DNA of 25,250 nt from RGIG464 sp045643185. Lineage in GTDB: Bacteria; Myxococcota_A; Bradymonadia; UBA4248. Made by a program: the position numbers and the translations under genes. The notes beneath the pieces were generated by a model. It was not told where the DNA came from. It did no database searches and worked only from the letters and a program-made list of their open reading frames with translations. Below, in pieces: positions 6,421 through 13,306 of this stretch. The stretch is from contig JAZUKH010000214.1 of the NCBI GenBank assembly GCA_045643185.1, positions 1 through 25,250 on the forward strand. Direction: 5' to 3'. How positions within the stretch are numbered: position 1 is the first letter of the stretch; every line of letters starts with the position of its first letter.

Positions 6421-7449
6421 CTAAACAGAAGGATCCTTTGCGGCATCCGCAACTTTTCGCACATCTTGGGCGCGAGCCCCGTCCATGACGAGCACGGCGT
6501 CGGGCGTCGAAACGATGATGATATTTTTGAGTCCAAGTGAGGCGATGATGCGCCCATCGGCTGCGTACGAGAACGTGTTGGAAGAATCAACATCGACGCG
6601 GGTCCCAACGTGGGCGTTACCGCGTTCATCCGCAGCAAAGTAGCGACGAATGGCATCAAATGTACCGATGTCATCCCAGTCAAACGAGGCACGCATGACG
6701 GCGGCTTTCGATGTTTTTTCCATGACGCCATAGTCGATACTGATCGACACGAGACGCGCAAAGTCATGCTCAATATTTTCGGGATGATCAACGATCTGAC
6801 GAACGCCGGCAGCCAAGTCAGGCAGGAATGTGGCGATCTCGTCCATCATGACGCGGGCATCATAGATGAACATACCGCTATTCCAGACGTATTTTCCGGA
6901 ATCGACGTATTTTTTGGCCGTTTCAAGGTCGGGTTTTTCGCAGAACTGAGCGACGACGTGTGCGCGCTCTGTAAGGGCATCGCCCATTTTGATATAGCCG
7001 TAACCGGTTTCAGGGCGAGTGGGATGAATACCGAAAAGGACAACCCGGGCGTGAGCTTCGTCGTAGGCAGCGCGTGTGGCGGCAGCAAAAGCATCGACGT
7101 CGTCAATGGCATGGTCGGACGGGAAAACGCCAATGACGGCGTCCGGATCGCGACGCAGGATCGTCTCGGTCGCCCAAGCGATACAGGGAGCCGTGTTACG
7201 CCCAACAGGTTCCCAGAGGATCTGGTCTTTTGAAAAGTCAGGAAGCGCTGAAAACAGCGCGTCCCGGTGTTTTTGGCTCGCCACGATCAAAATTTTGTCG
7301 TTATCCACGACATGGCGAAGTCGTTCGACGCAAGCGCCGATGGGCGTATGATCGCCCATCAAGCGAAGAAATTGTTTAGGACATTCCGGCGTCGAGAGCG
7401 GCCAGAAGCGCGTCCCGCTACCTCCGGCCATAATGACTGACCAATTCAT
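6421..7449 (-). CDS. manC: Mannose-1-phosphate guanylyltransferase
   Basis: Makes GDP-mannose from mannose-1-phosphate and GTP in the cytoplasm, feeding mannose/fucose-type glycans of the surface. The N-terminal signature MNWSVIMAGGSGTRFWPLS with PKQFL, then EPVGRNTAPCIAWAT, GVFPSDHAI, ETGYGYI, EKPDLETAKKY and WNSGMFIYDA cover the whole nucleotidyltransferase fold. Length is 342 residues, the short form without a phosphomannose-isomerase domain. The reading frame is open further upstream, to 7656, but that part overlaps the preceding lipoprotein gene, so the start at 7449 is chosen. It sits 7 bases after the upstream stop and 2 before the radical SAM start, giving a tight three-gene unit. Confidence 0.93.
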   Translation of the reverse strand: MNWSVIMAGGSGTRFWPLSTPECPKQFLRLMGDHTPIGACVERLRHVVDNDKILIVASQKHRDALFSALPDFSKDQILWEPVGRNTAPCIAWATETILRRDPDAVIGVFPSDHAIDDVDAFAAATRAAYDEAHARVVLFGIHPTRPETGYGYIKMGDALTERAHVVAQFCEKPDLETAKKYVDSGKYVWNSGMFIYDARVMMDEIATFLPDLAAGVRQIVDHPENIEHDFARLVSISIDYGVMEKTSKAAVMRASFDWDDIGTFDAIRRYFAADERGNAHVGTRVDVDSSNTFSYAADGRIIASLGLKNIIIVSTPDAVLVMDGARAQDVRKVADAAKDPSV

Positions 7450-7456
7450 AATCTGA

Positions 7457-8476
7457 TTAATCCATACAGTTGTAATAATGGTCGTCCCAAGCGCACGTGC
7501 TGGAAGCACATTCGATCGGTTCAGCGACCTCACCTTGTTGGTTACAATAATGAAGCGTATTGTCGACGCATTTGCCGAAGTCGGTGAGAGCCTGGCCATC
7601 AGCATCTTCGCACGTGATCTGGCAATCGTAACCGTAGTTATCTTCGACGAGGCCACAAACTTTGTTCACGTTGTTTTTCTTGCCTTCGGCGTTGCAGTCG
7701 ATGCGCAGCAATTTACCTTTGCCGTCATCGCTTGAGCAGAAAACGAGTCCGTTATCGGCATCGCAACTTCCGAACACCTTGACATTACCGCAGTCGGAAG
7801 AGACCGCAGCTTTATCGAAGCAACCGGCCTGACGCGCGCCGTTTCGCACGAAGTCAACGCAGGACTGAGCATCTGAGCATTTCACTTCACTGAGTGCGTA
7901 AGCTCCTTTATCAAGCGCACACGTCCATGCAGCGCCATTCAGACAGAGTGACTGACTTTCAACGAACTGTCCGTCGCTGCATGTGACCACGACGCCCTTA
8001 TCGGGATCGCACATGGCATTATGGTTCGCGATGACCAAATCGTCTTCGGACTCGATCATTAAGTTATTGCCATCGCACTTTGCAGCTTTTTTGATATTCG
8101 GGTAATCGGCATAATGATCGTCGCAAATCTCGTTGACGCGTTCGACAGCCACGCCGTCAACGCAAGAGACCGTGCCATAATACCCACAAGCATTCTTGGC
8201 ATTGATACCATCAATCTTGCCATTCTCAAGACAGGCATTCTGGATGACCAGGTCGCCATCCTCGCTGCACGCATAAACGACATCATTGACGGTGTATTGA
8301 TCGACGATGCGCGGGACACCGCGTTTAGAACGCGGCTGAACCTCGCACGTCACGAGGTCGCTCCCTTCGCAGTGCATCACAAAGGAATCTACGTCACACG
8401 TGACTTCACGATCACGGTCACACCCAGTCAAAGCCACAAAACTCAGTGCCAAACTCAAAAATAAGAACTTTTTCAT
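7457..8476 (-). CDS. Cysteine-rich secreted lipoprotein
   Basis: Start MKKFLFLSLALSFVALTGC: a signal peptide with lipobox LTGC, so the mature protein begins at a lipidated Cys and is exported to the envelope. The remaining ~320 residues carry over 30 cysteines in recurring short blocks (C-x(4-6)-G-x-C-type, e.g. VTCSDGQFVESQSLC, CVDNTLHYCNQQGE), suggesting a chain of small disulfide-bonded modules. No known enzyme motif is visible. The ATG at 8476 is preferred because AAAGGAG (8484-8490) lies 7 bases upstream; an ATG six bases earlier is too close. Probably first gene of the unit with the guanylyltransferase and radical SAM genes. Confidence 0.85.
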   Translation of the reverse strand: MKKFLFLSLALSFVALTGCDRDREVTCDVDSFVMHCEGSDLVTCEVQPRSKRGVPRIVDQYTVNDVVYACSEDGDLVIQNACLENGKIDGINAKNACGYYGTVSCVDGVAVERVNEICDDHYADYPNIKKAAKCDGNNLMIESEDDLVIANHNAMCDPDKGVVVTCSDGQFVESQSLCLNGAAWTCALDKGAYALSEVKCSDAQSCVDFVRNGARQAGCFDKAAVSSDCGNVKVFGSCDADNGLVFCSSDDGKGKLLRIDCNAEGKKNNVNKVCGLVEDNYGYDCQITCEDADGQALTDFGKCVDNTLHYCNQQGEVAEPIECASSTCAWDDHYYNCMD

Positions 8477-8483
8477 CGTCATA

Positions 8484-8490
8484 CTCCTTT
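8484..8490 (-). promoter_or_regulatory. Ribosome binding site fixing the lipoprotein start
   Basis: AAAGGAG on the minus strand, 7 bases before the ATG at 8476 and only 1 base before the ATG at 8482, which decides for the MKKFLF start. Confidence 0.7.
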
Positions 8491-8504
8491 GACGCGTGCC
8501 ATAA

Positions 8505-8534
8505 AAAAGCCGCATCGAAAAATATGCGGCTTTT
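8505..8534 (-). terminator. Rho-independent terminator between two lipoprotein genes
   Basis: Perfect 11-bp stem (AAAAGCCGCAT/ATGCGGCTTTT) with an 8-base loop. On the minus strand it is followed by a run of six T. It lies 20 bases after the stop of the upstream PPC-like lipoprotein gene and before the next gene's ribosome site, so it separates two transcripts. Confidence 0.85.
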
Positions 8535-8553
8535 GATGCAAATCCTGCGCCAT

Positions 8554-9771
8554 TTAGAGGGTCTTAACTTCAAGCTCAAAGCTGATATCATTTCCGGATT
8601 CGGAATCAACGATGAGATTATAGTAGCCCGGTGTCAGATCTTTTGCCGTGAGAATGTTCGTGGTCGCATCGCTAACGCTGCACCAGCCTTTTTGTTTATT
8701 GACACTTCCATTCATGTCCGGTCCACCGCAGGCAGAGACGTAAAAAATGGATTTTGCGCTTGTCTTAGTGGGATCAACGGCTTTGACGTTGGTCAATTTT
8801 GCGCGAATGTTGGTCGGACGATCAACAAAGAAAGCGTAGACGACTTCTTTTCCCGTTGAAGTGTAGATATCGCACTGAGTCATGGGATTTTGGTGAGAAA
8901 GATCGCTGCTAGAGGTGTCGCCCTTGATGCCCGAGGCACCTTCGAAGACATTGATCGGCGACGTCGTGATTTCTACCGAAGTGCCACTGTAGCATTCCCA
9001 ACCATTTTGATTGGCGGATTTTTTGAAATCGACCGAGAAATCAGCAGAGTTCGCCGTGGCAGGTTCCATGAACATATACATTTCGCCCTTGTTCAACAGC
9101 GTTCTGAATTCGTCATAGGTAGCGTTATAACCGCACCAATCAGCATCTTTAGGCATGACCATATCGTCGCCATCACAAACCGGTGAAGCGTAATAAGTGA
9201 TGTCGTTGAGTCCCGTCGCTTCAACAGCGAAATCGTAATAAGCGGTTTCTGGGACAACGACTTTGACGACGCCTTCAGTCGAGTTCAAAGCGTTGTTGCA
9301 CTTTGTTCCGAGGTGTTCGGCTTTGCCGCCGAGCGTGGAACCTTCAACTTTTTTGCCGGCCTCGAGAACGAGCGGCGCCTGGCATGAACTTCCCGAAACG
9401 CATTCCCCATCGACACAGCTCATTCCGGATGTACAAGCCTCTTTATCCGTCCATTTATGATCGACACAGACCTGCGGCATGCCTCCGGTGCAACGTTTTG
9501 CGCCGACGGCACACGCGGTGTTATTGGATCCTGAATTTTGACCGCCTTTTCCAGACTCATTCCCAGAGTTTTTGGAGTCATCGTCGCCATTGCCAGAATC
9601 TTTACCGCTATTGCCCGTATCGTCGCCATCCTCATCATTTCCGCTCTGGTTCTGAGAACCGCCACTTTCCCCATCGTCCTCGATGAGGCGCTCCGTATTA
9701 GCACATCCCAAAGTGAACAAGGTCAACGCGATCAACGCGATACCAAGCTTGTTATCTATTATTTTCAACAT
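8554..9771 (-). CDS. Lipoprotein with acidic linker, Cys module and PPC-like repeats
   Basis: A 405-residue exported lipoprotein. The signal peptide ends at lipobox TLGC (Cys23). Residues ~28-84 are a low-complexity Gly/Ser/Asn/Asp/Glu linker, likely a flexible stalk. Then comes a cysteine module (CAVGAKRCTGGMPQVC...C..GMSCVDGEC) of a type common in myxobacterial surface proteins. The rest looks like two beta-sandwich units related to bacterial pre-peptidase C-terminal (PPC) domains: CQAPLVLEAGKKVEGST... and a second from about residue 270 ending GYYNLIVDSESGNDISFELE. No catalytic domain is seen; a binding or structural role at the surface is inferred. Confidence 0.85.
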   Translation of the reverse strand: MLKIIDNKLGIALIALTLFTLGCANTERLIEDDGESGGSQNQSGNDEDGDDTGNSGKDSGNGDDDSKNSGNESGKGGQNSGSNNTACAVGAKRCTGGMPQVCVDHKWTDKEACTSGMSCVDGECVSGSSCQAPLVLEAGKKVEGSTLGGKAEHLGTKCNNALNSTEGVVKVVVPETAYYDFAVEATGLNDITYYASPVCDGDDMVMPKDADWCGYNATYDEFRTLLNKGEMYMFMEPATANSADFSVDFKKSANQNGWECYSGTSVEITTSPINVFEGASGIKGDTSSSDLSHQNPMTQCDIYTSTGKEVVYAFFVDRPTNIRAKLTNVKAVDPTKTSAKSIFYVSACGGPDMNGSVNKQKGWCSVSDATTNILTAKDLTPGYYNLIVDSESGNDISFELEVKTL

Positions 9772-9859
9772 GTTCCAACCTATTATTTATGACTGAATAT
9801 CGTCAGTTAACGCCATCTGTCTTTATAGCCAAAACGCATCAGGAATTCTCATAAGTTTT

Positions 9860-11158
9860 CTAAACTTTATCGATTTCGTCAGCATCTGGCTGCAGATCCT
9901 CGATATTGACGCACGATTCGATACTTGAAGCAATATCTTCGAGCATTTTTGCACGTTCGCGCGCCACCCTGGCTTCTTCGTGAGCATTTTGTGCGGCCTG
10001 TTCAGCGCGTTCAGCATGAAGATGAGCTTCCTGAGTGTGTTTTTCGCTGCAATCGGCGTCTTGAGCAAGCAATCTTTGTGCATGCTGACGAGCCTGTTGT
10101 GCATCCGCCATGGCCTGGTCAGCGGCCAGTTCAGCACGAATCGCCTTTGTCGCAGCTTCAGCAGCGACTTTTTCGAGTTCTGCTTTTCGACGCTGTTCAA
10201 TGAACTTTACATCGACCTCTTCACGGGTTCTAAAGCCTTCGCCTAGGACTTCATGGACATTGCTGAGTACAACGAACGCACTCGGATCGATCTCACGAAT
10301 TTTGGGAGTCAAGGCACGTGCATCAGCCTGGCTGACGATCGTCATGAGGACATCGCGGTCCTTATTCGTATACATACCACGCGCGTAAAACGCCGTCACG
10401 CCACGGTCGAGTTCTTTCATGATGAACTTGGCGATCTCGTCGCTCCTGCTGCTGACGATCAACATATTTTTGGCATAGTCAAAGCCGTACACGACCTGGT
10501 CGAAGATGATCCCCTGTGCATACAACGAAACGAGCGCGTAGAACATGAGCACGAAGACCGGAATCTCGCCCTGTGGCTGCATGTAAAGCACGATCGTTGC
10601 CAACGTGATGATGAAGATATCGACGACGATCATCGTAATGCCTGGTTTGAAACCAAAACGCTTTTTGACGATGGCGCAAATGATCTCGGTGCCGGCCGTG
10701 GTTCCCTTAAACTTGAAAATAATGCCCAGACCAATACCGATCAGGACCGTACCGATCGCCATGAAAAAGAAGAAATCGTTCTTAAACATGTAGTTGATCG
10801 TATCGGTATTCTGTAAAGCCCAGCCATGGAACACCGGAAGATCCCTGAAGAATTCACCACGAAACAGGTCGATAAACAGCGAGTTAGAAACAAAACCGTA
10901 GAGCGTTCTTACCCCAAACGCGTTTCCCAACTCCAAAACGCCCCAAATAAAGAGCGGAATATTCAACAAAAGTATCAGCGTACCCACGGAGATGCCATCC
11001 CACACAAAGTTGATAGCCATCGAAATGCCCGTGACGCCGCCGGGCACGACGTTCGCCTTAACTAAAAAGACACCGATACCAATTGCGGCAATAAGACTAC
11101 CAATCGTCATCATGGCGTAGTCGAAAACGATACGCATGGTCTTGGATGAAATATTCAC
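9860..11158 (-). CDS. YitT family membrane protein with coiled-coil tail
   Basis: Inner-membrane protein of unknown transport function (YitT/DUF161 family). The N-terminal ~220 residues hold about five or six membrane segments with family motifs NVVPGGVTGISM, FKFKGTTAGTEIICAIV and GFKPG. A cytoplasmic DUF2179 domain follows (RGVTAFYARGMYTNKDRDVL, about residues 255-310). Relatives end near 280-300 residues. Here a further ~110 residues form an Ala/Glu/Gln/Arg-rich helix (AELEKVAAEAATKAIRAELA onward), probably a coiled coil. The start is GTG at 11158, six bases after AAAGGAG; an ATG at 11179 lies upstream of that site. Confidence 0.88.
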   Translation of the reverse strand: MNISSKTMRIVFDYAMMTIGSLIAAIGIGVFLVKANVVPGGVTGISMAINFVWDGISVGTLILLLNIPLFIWGVLELGNAFGVRTLYGFVSNSLFIDLFRGEFFRDLPVFHGWALQNTDTINYMFKNDFFFFMAIGTVLIGIGLGIIFKFKGTTAGTEIICAIVKKRFGFKPGITMIVVDIFIITLATIVLYMQPQGEIPVFVLMFYALVSLYAQGIIFDQVVYGFDYAKNMLIVSSRSDEIAKFIMKELDRGVTAFYARGMYTNKDRDVLMTIVSQADARALTPKIREIDPSAFVVLSNVHEVLGEGFRTREEVDVKFIEQRRKAELEKVAAEAATKAIRAELAADQAMADAQQARQHAQRLLAQDADCSEKHTQEAHLHAERAEQAAQNAHEEARVARERAKMLEDIASSIESCVNIEDLQPDADEIDKV

Positions 11159-11163
11159 AAACG

Positions 11164-11170
11164 CTCCTTT
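11164..11170 (-). promoter_or_regulatory. Ribosome binding site supporting a GTG start
   Basis: AAAGGAG on the minus strand lies inside the longest reading frame and five bases before GTG at 11158. It therefore favours GTG (VNISSKT...) over the ATG at 11179, which has no such site. Confidence 0.7.
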
Positions 11171-11316
11171 CTGAAACATGCCTTACATTCACGTAAGACA
11201 ATAAGGGGCGCAATTTTAGACGGATTTTCCAGTCATAGCACGTAAAATCGACGTTTTCACGAGGAAATCGATTACGACTCAGATGGGCATAACCCCAAAA
11301 TAGACTATGATTTTTA

Positions 11317-11342
11317 GGCGCGGCTATTTCATACGCCGCGCC
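11317..11342 (-). repeat. Short bulged-G hairpin of the dispersed family
   Basis: On the minus strand: GGCGCGGC, a bulged G, TAT, GAA, ATA, GCCGCGCC. It matches the inner core of copy A (GCGGC-G-TAT...ATA-GCCGC) but lacks a long central palindrome and the GGGGGA/TCCCCC side hairpin. It seems a minimal or stripped copy in reverse orientation. Confidence 0.6.
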
Positions 11343-11363
11343 CGCGTCGCTTCTCCCTCGCTT

Positions 11364-11386
11364 GAGCCGTCCGAACCGGACGGCTC
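11364..11386. repeat. Perfect 10-bp hairpin
   Basis: GAGCCGTCCG / CGGACGGCTC with loop AAC. No T-run follows on either strand, so it is unlikely to be an ordinary terminator. Confidence 0.6.
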
Positions 11387-11537
11387 TACGCTCGGTCAAT
11401 ACGCGCCGCGTTTTATTTTTCTGCACACGACGAATTTATTTTCGTCAACTGAGCTGTCACAAAACTAACGAGCCAGGGTTACAACTCAGATGGGGTGGGA
11501 TCACATTTTGTTTTATTCTCGAACAATTTGTTTTTGA

Positions 11538-11553
11538 GCAGGCCTAGGCCTGC
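11538..11553. repeat. 16-bp perfect palindrome
   Basis: GCAGGCCTAGGCCTGC, loopless, immediately left of another GC-rich hairpin (11561-11588). Confidence 0.6.
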
Positions 11554-11560
11554 GGCACGC

Positions 11561-11588
11561 AGGGGGTTCGCCAGGGCGCGAACCCCCT
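11561..11588. repeat. 11-bp GC-rich hairpin
   Basis: AGGGGGTTCGC / GCGAACCCCCT, loop CAGGGC. The G5/C5 arms and the GCCAGG in the loop recall the outer part of the dispersed repeats, but no TATT/AATA core is present. Confidence 0.55.
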
Positions 11589-11752
11589 ACCCCACGCCCT
11601 TATTTTGTCGGCAGTGTAGAGCTCACTTCGCTAAAACATGCTACACTACGTACAAAACTCAGGAACAGTTAAAATAATCAACACAAACTTCGTTTGAAAT
11701 CGGCGAACGCGAATTTTCCTTCGATTTCGAACAAATCGCGTCCGCTCGCCCC

Positions 11753-11794
11753 AATCTCAGCCTGCTTGCCTTCGGCTTCGCTACGGCTGAGATT
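11753..11794 (+). terminator. Hairpin with long loop followed by TTTTG
   Basis: AATCTCAGCC / GGCTGAGATT, perfectly paired, enclosing 22 bases that can form a smaller stem. TTTTG overlaps its end on the plus strand. No gene ends beside it, so termination is only a guess. Confidence 0.35.
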
Positions 11795-11840
11795 TTGAAT
11801 TTCTGACCAGACAATCAATAACCATACAAACAGTAACGAA

Positions 11841-12161
11841 CAAGGACCGTGCGACAAAACAAATGCCGAAACAGCCAGGTATCAAGACAGGCCTGAGCGA
11901 TATTAACTACATGTAGGTCTAATTACATACCCCTTCTATTATATTGCCAGCTCGATATAAAAACGTGACAAGATTTTTGAAAATTTGTCAAAAAAATCGA
12001 ACAAGGGCCTTGCGACGAAACAAATGCCGAAACAGCCAGGTATCAAGACAGGCCTGAGCGATATTAACTACATGTAGGTCTAATTACATTCCCCTTCTAT
12101 TATATTGCCAGCTCGATATAAAAACGTGACAAGATTTTTGAAAATTTGTCAAAAAAACGAG
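11841..12161. repeat. Two tandem 161-bp units
   Basis: Unit 1 (11841-12001) and unit 2 (12002-12161) differ at only a handful of bases. A third unit begins with CAAGGACCTTGC at 12162 but turns at once into dispersed repeat copy B. Each unit contains a small inverted repeat (GACAA...TTGTC) and, on the minus strand, a perfect TATAAT (11938-11943 and 12099-12104), though no good -35 box lies at the right distance. There is no open reading frame of note. The near-identity points to a recent duplication. Confidence 0.85.
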
Positions 12162-12240
12162 CAAGGACCTTGCCAGGCGAGGGGGTCGGCGCGTATTGGC
12201 AACGCCAATAGCGCCGTAGGGGGACGCTTCCCCCTGGCAA
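12162..12240 (+). repeat. Dispersed palindromic repeat, copy B (shortest)
   Basis: Outer ends TTGCCAGG (12170-12177) and CCTGGCAA (12233-12240) are perfectly inverted. The core is CGGCGC, one bulged G, TATTGGC, loop AAC, GCCAATA, GCGCCG. The side hairpin reads GTAGGGGGACGCTTCCCCCT (12216-12235). The left end TGCCAGGCGA is shared with copy C. It lies about 200 bases downstream of the lolA stop. Confidence 0.8.
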
Positions 12241-12440
12241 AAAGAAAAACCGTCTTGCGACCTTTTTAAAATACGATGGTCGCAATGACGGGCATATAGA
12301 AGCTCAGATCGAGCTGTTTGACACACTCACGAAGATTTATGACGGGAGTGAACCAGAAATAGGTGTTGTTGTATCGCCTCAAGGTCATACTGGCCTCAAG
12401 GCGATATTCAGGGAACATGAAGCGGGCGAGTTCCGGATAC

Positions 12441-13178
12441 CTATTCGCAAATATGCGTAGCGTCGGCTGGTGGAACAAACTTGAATGATGAATCATCAAG
12501 CGAAGCATTGATCTCTGGAGATTTAAAGGTGATTTTGTTTGAATTTCCCATACCATCAAAAATGGTAACACGGTAGACCTTAGCTGTGGGCATGAGTATT
12601 TCGAACAAAATCTTTGTATAGGAAAGGGACGCTCGTTTAGGCGTGAGCCGAAGGGAGACCCGTTGCCCGTCGACTTTTTCGAGATCGACATTGAAATCAT
12701 CTTCAATCTTGCCCTGTCCAGAGAGGAACGTGAGCGCAGTGGGAAGCTGGCTGGCTTTCAGATCCTGCTTGCAGTACTGACGATAGACGGGTTCCCATGA
12801 CCAGAAGAAACTGCCGTCACTGATGAGAAAGCGAGCTTCAGGCTTTTCATAATCCCATCGCATAAGACCAGGTTTTTTGAACCAAACGACGCCGGAAGAG
12901 GGCTTTTTAACACCATCGACGGTGACATAATCCTGCGTGAATGAGGCCGAGTAGGTTTTGGCCGCATCGTAATAGGCTTGAATCGCATCGACATATTGTC
13001 GGGCTGCGGCACTCACACCGGTATTGGCTTTAGCTGCGGCAGGTTGGGCTGCTGCGGCAGGTTGAGCAGCTGCGGCTGGTTGAGCGGCTGCGGCAGGTTT
13101 GGAATCTTGCGCAAAAGCCGCATTTGCAAAGAGCGCCATGAGCGCGGAACAAGCGAGACAAAGGCATTTATGTTTCAT
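12441..13178 (-). CDS. lolA: LolA-like periplasmic lipoprotein carrier
   Basis: LolA accepts lipoproteins from the inner-membrane LolCDE machine and carries them to the outer membrane, fitting a locus rich in lipoproteins. A signal peptide (MKHKCLCLACSALMALFANA, cleavage after AFA) is followed by PAAAAQ repeats to about residue 50. The single LolA domain then has SASFTQDY, SSGVVWFKKPGLMRWDYEKP, FLISDGSFFWSWEP, LTFLSGQGKIEDDF and LRLTPK, the usual order of strands. The start follows AGGAGG. Length 245, slightly above the usual ~205 because of the Ala/Pro linker. No lolB is nearby. Confidence 0.92.
   Translation of the reverse strand: MKHKCLCLACSALMALFANAAFAQDSKPAAAAQPAAAAQPAAAAQPAAAKANTGVSAAARQYVDAIQAYYDAAKTYSASFTQDYVTVDGVKKPSSGVVWFKKPGLMRWDYEKPEARFLISDGSFFWSWEPVYRQYCKQDLKASQLPTALTFLSGQGKIEDDFNVDLEKVDGQRVSLRLTPKRASLSYTKILFEILMPTAKVYRVTIFDGMGNSNKITFKSPEINASLDDSSFKFVPPADATHICE
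13030..13100 (-). repeat. 18-bp coding tandem repeat in lolA
   Basis: About four 18-bp units (GCTGCGGCAGGTTGAGCx on the plus strand) encode the PAAAAQ repeats of the LolA linker. Unit number may vary between strains by slippage. Confidence 0.7.
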
Positions 13179-13306
13179 GTTGGTACCCTCCTATCGAGGT
13201 GAATTTCGTGTTAAAGATTGCGCACCATGGCGCGCAATGCGGATTTGGGGCTTATTGCAGCCCACAGACCGGCCGTAAAAGCAAATGCCAAGCCAAAAGT
13301 CCTGAC

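Larger units (their letters stand above)
11180..12440. other. 1.26-kb hairpin-dense intergenic region
   Basis: No convincing coding region on either strand. The region is instead packed with structured sequence: hairpins at 11317-11342, 11364-11386, 11561-11588, 11613-11647 and 11753-11794, a 16-bp palindrome at 11538-11553, a 161-bp tandem duplication at 11841-12161 and dispersed repeat copy B at 12162-12240. It separates the YitT gene from the lolA gene, both on the minus strand. Bases 12241-12440, directly after lolA, hold only an imperfect inverted repeat near 12375-12403. Confidence 0.7.

Noticed and set aside
6421..7656. 411-residue version of the guanylyltransferase
   Set aside because: The extra 69 N-terminal residues overlap the upstream lipoprotein gene and are unlike the family, which begins at MNWSVIMAGG.
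11841..12161. CRISPR-like array
   Set aside because: The repeat unit is 161 bp and contiguous, with no short repeats separated by unique spacers and no cas genes.
12266..12706. 146-codon minus-strand frame overlapping the end of lolA
   Set aside because: Most of it lies inside lolA in another frame, and the part beyond lolA has no ribosome site or recognisable motif.
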